From Fidelibacterota bacterium (GTDB taxonomy: Bacteria > Marinisomatota > Marinisomatia > Marinisomatales > TCS55): a stretch of DNA of 10,462 nt. The notes under the pieces are model-generated. The model was not told the DNA's origin and made no database searches. It saw nothing but the letters and a program-made list of their open reading frames with translations. This document shows, one piece after another, positions 7,611 through 10,462 of this stretch (the stretch's first letter is position 1; each line of letters starts with the position of its first letter). Made by a program: the position numbers and the translations under genes. The stretch covers positions 1 to 10,462 of the forward strand of contig PBCB01000024.1 in the NCBI GenBank assembly GCA_002717765.1, given 5' to 3'.

Positions 7611-8576
7611 TTATTTTAAGGCTTCGGTCAATTTTGGTAAAATCTCAACAAGATCGCCTACCACTCCATAATCCGCAATTTCAAAAATAGGAGCTTCGGG
7701 ATCCTTATTGATCGCAACGATATTTTTCGACCCTTTCATTCCAACGACATGTTGAATGGCTCCAGAAATACCTAACGCCAAATACATTTTTGGCGTAACG
7801 GATTGTCCAGAGCTTCCAACCTGATGTGCAGCAGGAAGCCAACCAGAGTCCACCACCGGGCGCGATGCGGAGAGCTCTGCCCCTATTGCGCTTGCAAGGT
7901 CTTTGGCCAAAGGAATGTTTTCTTCTTTACCAATTCCTCTGCCAACTGATACAATTAATTCGGCAGCAGTAAGGTCTAGATCTTCAGCTGATTCTTTGAA
8001 TGGTTCTTCAGATTGTGTTTTGATCATTGAGGTATCCAATGAAACATCATAATCTTTAACAGTAGCGCTTCCAGAGGTAATATTATCTGCGCTATATGCT
8101 GCAGACTGAAAGCTGATAAGATATGGAGTTTCCGTTGAAGGTGATACATCTGAAAACAGTTTTGCATTAAACATCTGCTTGGTCGCAGAAACAGTTTGTC
8201 CATCAATCTTTAAAGCAATACTATCTGCTAAAAATGGCTTCATGAGTTTGGCGCTCAGTTTTGGCACAAAATCACGCACTTGATATGAGTGCCCAAATAA
8301 AATATAAGATGGGGATTCATTATCAATGATCTGTTTTATGGCCTCCGCATAACCATCAGAAGAATAAGTTGATAGCAAATCATTTTTGATCTTTATTACT
8401 TCATTCAAATCAAATTGAGAAGCTTCATTAGCTAAAACGTCAGCATTGGCACCCATCACAACTGCGGACGCCTGCAGTCCCAGGGAAGACGCAAGATGCT
8501 GTGCCCCAGCAATCGACTCTAGGCCCATGCGGTGAATTTTACCATTACTGTCTTCAAGTACGATTAATATGTCCAT
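7611..8576 (-). CDS. etfA: Electron transfer flavoprotein alpha subunit
   Basis: The FAD-carrying subunit of the soluble EtfAB heterodimer, which collects electrons from flavin dehydrogenases such as acyl-CoA dehydrogenases. It has 321 residues, close to the canonical length. Residues 1 to about 190 form the N-terminal alpha/beta domain. The C-terminal FAD domain (about 204-321) is strongly conserved: SVGRGIG (210-216), RPVVDSGW with R239, GSSGQSVTPKMYLALGISG (254-272) followed by AIQH, then INKDPEAPIF (289-298) and ADYGVVGDL (301-309). These closely match the human ETF-alpha counterparts. It lies 9 bases after etfB and 10 bases before the EMO-like gene. No extra ferredoxin-like domain is fused to the N-terminus. 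Length and sequence suggest an ordinary rather than a bifurcating ETF, but motif reading alone cannot settle that. Confidence 0.96.
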   Translation of the reverse strand: MDILIVLEDSNGKIHRMGLESIAGAQHLASSLGLQASAVVMGANADVLANEASQFDLNEVIKIKNDLLSTYSSDGYAEAIKQIIDNESPSYILFGHSYQVRDFVPKLSAKLMKPFLADSIALKIDGQTVSATKQMFNAKLFSDVSPSTETPYLISFQSAAYSADNITSGSATVKDYDVSLDTSMIKTQSEEPFKESAEDLDLTAAELIVSVGRGIGKEENIPLAKDLASAIGAELSASRPVVDSGWLPAAHQVGSSGQSVTPKMYLALGISGAIQHVVGMKGSKNIVAINKDPEAPIFEIADYGVVGDLVEILPKLTEALK

Positions 8577-8585
8577 CGTAATCCG

Positions 8586-9347
8586 TTATGCGATTTTAAT
8601 GTCATTTTTTAATACCTGTACCAATTTATTCACAACTTCATCGGGTGAACCTTCGATCATTACAGTTTCTTTTGAACTATTGGGTGCATATAATTTTTTA
8701 ATGGATTGTTGTTGATCGGTATTGGTAGATGTTACTTCGCTAATTTCTTTCTTCTTAGCCCCCATGATCCCTTTCAAGGAAGGATAGCGAGGCGTATTGC
8801 AACCCGACTGCACGCTAATGCTTGCTGGTAAGGACATGGTAACCCATTGAAAATAACCCGCTTCAAGCTCTCGCTTAACCTTAATTGTCCCATCACCAAC
8901 ATCGGTGGCCATCGCAAGAGATGCCGTAGACATTTCAAGCATTTCTCCAAGAATGATGCCGGTCTGACCAAACCCAAGGTCATCGGATTGGAGGCCTGAA
9001 AATATTAGATCAAAATTTTCATCTCTGAGGCTATCGGCAAGAGCAGATGCGGTTGTTAGTGGGTCCGTCGAATCATGAGAATCTGTGCGAACATGAATCG
9101 CGCGATGAGCCCCTTTTGCCAGTGCTTCGCGAATAACCTTCTGTATTCTATCGGGCCCCATACTTACCACTACCACTTCTCCATCACCATTCTTTTCACA
9201 GATTTGCAGCGCTTCTTCAATCGCATAACTATCGCTCTCATTCATCACGTATGCTACCTGAGCTTCATCAAGCCAATCTTGCGATGGGGCTATAGGTAGC
9301 GGGGATTCTGATCCGGGAACTTGTTTAACTAATACAGCAATTTTCAT
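8586..9347 (-). CDS. etfB: Electron transfer flavoprotein beta subunit
   Basis: The second subunit of EtfAB, holding AMP in ordinary ETFs or a second FAD in bifurcating ones. It has 253 residues (human ETF-beta has 255). Visible family marks are the opening MKIAVLVKQVPGSE, the NESDSYAIEEAL helix (36-47), VSMGPD (61-66), the nucleotide-contacting SGLQSDDLGFGQTG (117-130) and the signature NTPRYPSLKGIMGAKKKEI (184-202). The signature includes L191, at the place of the human recognition-loop leucine that docks acyl-CoA dehydrogenases. It is the first gene of the minus-strand operon, with a 223-base divergent intergenic region upstream. No good Shine-Dalgarno is seen before the ATG. Whether this is the AMP-type or bifurcating type cannot be decided from sequence motifs alone; genomic linkage to an EMO-like quinone reductase favours the non-bifurcating role. 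Confidence 0.95.
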   Translation of the reverse strand: MKIAVLVKQVPGSESPLPIAPSQDWLDEAQVAYVMNESDSYAIEEALQICEKNGDGEVVVVSMGPDRIQKVIREALAKGAHRAIHVRTDSHDSTDPLTTASALADSLRDENFDLIFSGLQSDDLGFGQTGIILGEMLEMSTASLAMATDVGDGTIKVKRELEAGYFQWVTMSLPASISVQSGCNTPRYPSLKGIMGAKKKEISEVTSTNTDQQQSIKKLYAPNSSKETVMIEGSPDEVVNKLVQVLKNDIKIA

Positions 9348-9385
9348 GAATAAATTTAATTTGAAGCTAAAGTTATTTGTTCAGC

Positions 9386-9415
9386 ATATTAATAAATTAC
9401 GATTCTTATGGTCAG
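9386..9415 (-). promoter_or_regulatory. Candidate promoter of the etfBA operon
   Basis: On the minus strand, CTGACC (positions 9415-9410) and TAATAT (9391-9386) are separated by 18 bases, each matching 4 of 6 sigma-70 consensus bases. This would give a leader of about 30 bases before etfB at 9347. The region is very AT-rich, so chance matches are common, and FCB-group promoters can differ from the E. coli consensus. Confidence 0.25.
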
Positions 9416-9495
9416 TAAATTAAGCGAAAAAAATGATTATTATTGAAATGAAAAAATATTTGCCCATTTTATAGTTAAGCTGTACTTTTTATCAG

Positions 9496-9525
9496 TTCAG
9501 AATAGTAATTCTGTTTCTATATATT
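9496..9525 (+). promoter_or_regulatory. Candidate promoter of the lipoprotein gene
   Basis: TTCAGA (9496-9501; 4 of 6) and TATATT (9520-9525; 5 of 6) are spaced by 18 bases, with a predicted start near 9532 and a leader of about 39 bases. A Bacteroidota-type alternative lies just upstream: TTTG (9459-9462), 20 bases, then TACTTTTT (9483-9490), close to TAnnTTTG. I cannot choose between them from sequence. Confidence 0.3.
9498..9513. promoter_or_regulatory. Inverted repeat, possible operator
   Basis: CAGAAT-AGTA-ATTCTG is a perfect 6+6 inverted repeat with a 4-base spacer. It overlaps the -35 element and the spacer of the candidate lipoprotein promoter, where a dimeric repressor could act. 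In AT-rich DNA a 6-base palindrome can arise by chance, and no regulator gene is in the window. Confidence 0.25.
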
Positions 9526-9556
9526 ACACTAAAAGATTTTTAAGAATACACTTATT

Positions 9557-9562
9557 AAGGAG
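9557..9562 (+). promoter_or_regulatory. Shine-Dalgarno of the lipoprotein gene
   Basis: AAGGAG, followed by AG, ends 8 bases before the ATG at 9571. This fixes the start of the lipoprotein gene and suggests efficient translation. Confidence 0.8.
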
Positions 9563-9570
9563 AGAATAAA

Positions 9571-10462
9571 ATGAAAAAAGTTTTATTTTTAACGATTTCC
9601 TCAGCGCTACTCTTCACTGCATGTGAAGATGATGAAGCTGTTGTAAATAATGGTTTAGTTGTAGGTACTTGGAAACTCGATGGTTATAGTGCAACTTACG
9701 AGCGCGTAGTAACGGTTCCTGCAGATCAAGATAAAAACCAACGCTATACGCATGTAGTTGACTGGGATGCAAATGGTGATGCTGGTACAGAAGCATTCTT
9801 TCAAGCTATAGGTGGTAAGACTTCGCCAGCCTATTTAGGAGCTTCACAAACATTAATCAATGTTGGTGATGGCGAAAATGTTCCAGGTTTCCCTAGAACA
9901 TTGGATCTACCAACCCCTGCTCATTTATTAGGATTTAATGTGAATCTAACACTTGTTACTGATGATGCGCCTAAAAAAGGTGAAGGTGCAACCTATAAAG
10001 TCAGTGGTAAATATCCAACGGTCCGTCAAGCAGATTGCCAAACAACAATCACCGTTGCATCGATCACAGATGAAGGTTTATATACGATTGACGTAGATAA
10101 AAATGGTGGTCCTAAGCTTGGTAATTTCATGATTCAACCAGATCCAACATTGGGCGGCGCAGTATTAGCGCCATTCTATGATGGTGATTATTCAATTACT
10201 GAAGGTGTGGGTGAAGCTCCAGATGAAATGTTAATTAATTATGTTGATCGTGATGGTCATGATGCAAGATATGCAGAAGTGCAAAGCGCTTGGAATGAAA
10301 GTGCTGACCGTGTAATCCAAGGTTATGGCATGGTATTTAATGATGCGAATGGCAATATCGCTTCGGCTGATCCTAATCCTGCAGTATTAAATCCTTTATA
10401 TACTGGTGGATATCTTTTAAATCCAGCTATTCCAGCTGCATGGGGCAGTCAATTTACTTTCT
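9571..10462 (+). CDS. Large putative surface lipoprotein, function unknown (3' end outside window)
   Basis: The frame is open from the ATG to the right edge: 297 complete codons with no stop, so the gene continues beyond the window. The N-terminus MKKVLFLTISSALLFTAC is a lipoprotein signal peptide with the lipidated cysteine at residue 18; the -3 residue is Phe instead of the usual Leu, with Leu at -4. The mature protein starts CEDDE, an acidic run like the surface-export signal of Bacteroidota lipoproteins. A short segment, GLVVGTWKLDGYSA, recalls the first strand of lipocalin-like domains, but I would not name the fold. Acidic DxDxNG loops occur at 64-69 (DWDANG) and 174-179 (DVDKNG), with looser relatives at 226 (DRDGHD) and 258 (DANGN), possibly calcium-binding. 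I do not recognise the family. It is transcribed divergently from etfBA. Confidence 0.85.
   Translation, partial: MKKVLFLTISSALLFTACEDDEAVVNNGLVVGTWKLDGYSATYERVVTVPADQDKNQRYTHVVDWDANGDAGTEAFFQAIGGKTSPAYLGASQTLINVGDGENVPGFPRTLDLPTPAHLLGFNVNLTLVTDDAPKKGEGATYKVSGKYPTVRQADCQTTITVASITDEGLYTIDVDKNGGPKLGNFMIQPDPTLGGAVLAPFYDGDYSITEGVGEAPDEMLINYVDRDGHDARYAEVQSAWNESADRVIQGYGMVFNDANGNIASADPNPAVLNPLYTGGYLLNPAIPAAWGSQFTF

Larger units (their letters stand above)
9348..9570. other. Divergent intergenic region between etfB and the lipoprotein gene
   Basis: This is the only long non-coding stretch in the window. It is very AT-rich, contains no tRNA or other recognisable RNA gene, and must hold the start sites of both the minus-strand etfBA operon and the plus-strand lipoprotein gene. 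The candidate promoters and the inverted repeat within it are listed separately. No obvious riboswitch or direct repeats were seen. Confidence 0.8.

Noticed and set aside
8024..8983. Minus-strand alternative-frame open frames within etfA and etfB
   Set aside because: The overlapping etfA and etfB frames match their families end to end, so these are shadows with no start signals.
7611..9347. Electron-bifurcating EtfAB
   Set aside because: Subunit lengths are ordinary, no ferredoxin domain is fused, no bcd-type or fixCX-type partner is adjacent, and the neighbour is an EMO-like quinone reductase. A tree of ETF groups would be needed to exclude it fully.
9614..9796. Minus-strand open frame of 60 codons opposite the lipoprotein gene
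   Set aside because: The plus-strand frame has a strong Shine-Dalgarno and a lipoprotein signal and stays open for 297 codons; the antisense translation is His/Leu/Gln-rich and implausible.
1..10462. CRISPR array, transposon, prophage or defence system
   Set aside because: No regularly spaced repeats, terminal inverted repeats, transposase, integrase or phage-like genes were seen; gene spacing and content look like core chromosome.

Overview
The window reads as a piece of an AT-rich bacterial chromosome from the FCB superphylum (Bacteroidota and relatives, with marine Marinimicrobia/SAR406 a good fit). This placement is inferred from protein content and not from a marker gene: a DUF2480-type protein beside SUF genes, a DUF5916/CBM9-type outer-membrane protein, and a lipoprotein whose lipidated cysteine is followed by a run of acidic residues. 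No rRNA, tRNA, CRISPR array, transposase or integrase is visible.

Layout. Positions 1-3148 (+ strand) hold a tight run of six genes: the 3' part of sufE (its start lies before the window), sufT, sufS, an unrecognised 87-residue protein with a CxxC motif, a short DUF2480-like protein, and a dCMP deaminase. Positions 3155-9347 (- strand) hold a convergent four-gene operon, transcribed right to left: etfB, etfA, a membrane-anchored Fe-S/CCG-domain oxidoreductase, and a DUF5916 outer-membrane protein. Its intergenic gaps are only 9, 10 and 3 bases. The two convergent stop codons are 6 bases apart. A stem-loop plus T-run that would terminate the minus-strand operon lies inside the last codons of the dCMP deaminase gene. 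Positions 9348-9570 are a 223-base divergent promoter region. From 9571 to the window end runs a long lipoprotein gene that is cut by the window edge.

How the genes work together. SufS and SufE mobilise sulfur from cysteine for Fe-S cluster assembly, and SufT is a cluster assembly or maturation factor. EtfBA plus the membrane Fe-S protein form a predicted route from flavin dehydrogenases (for example acyl-CoA dehydrogenases) to the quinone pool, of the type described as EtfAB:(methyl)menaquinone oxidoreductase (EMO). That enzyme is rich in Fe-S clusters, so the left half may supply what the right half needs, though nothing shows co-regulation. The least expected points are the DUF5916 outer-membrane gene placed 3 bases behind the EMO-like gene, the single-module DUF2480-like protein, the unknown CxxC protein in the SUF run, and the terminator embedded in a neighbouring coding sequence.
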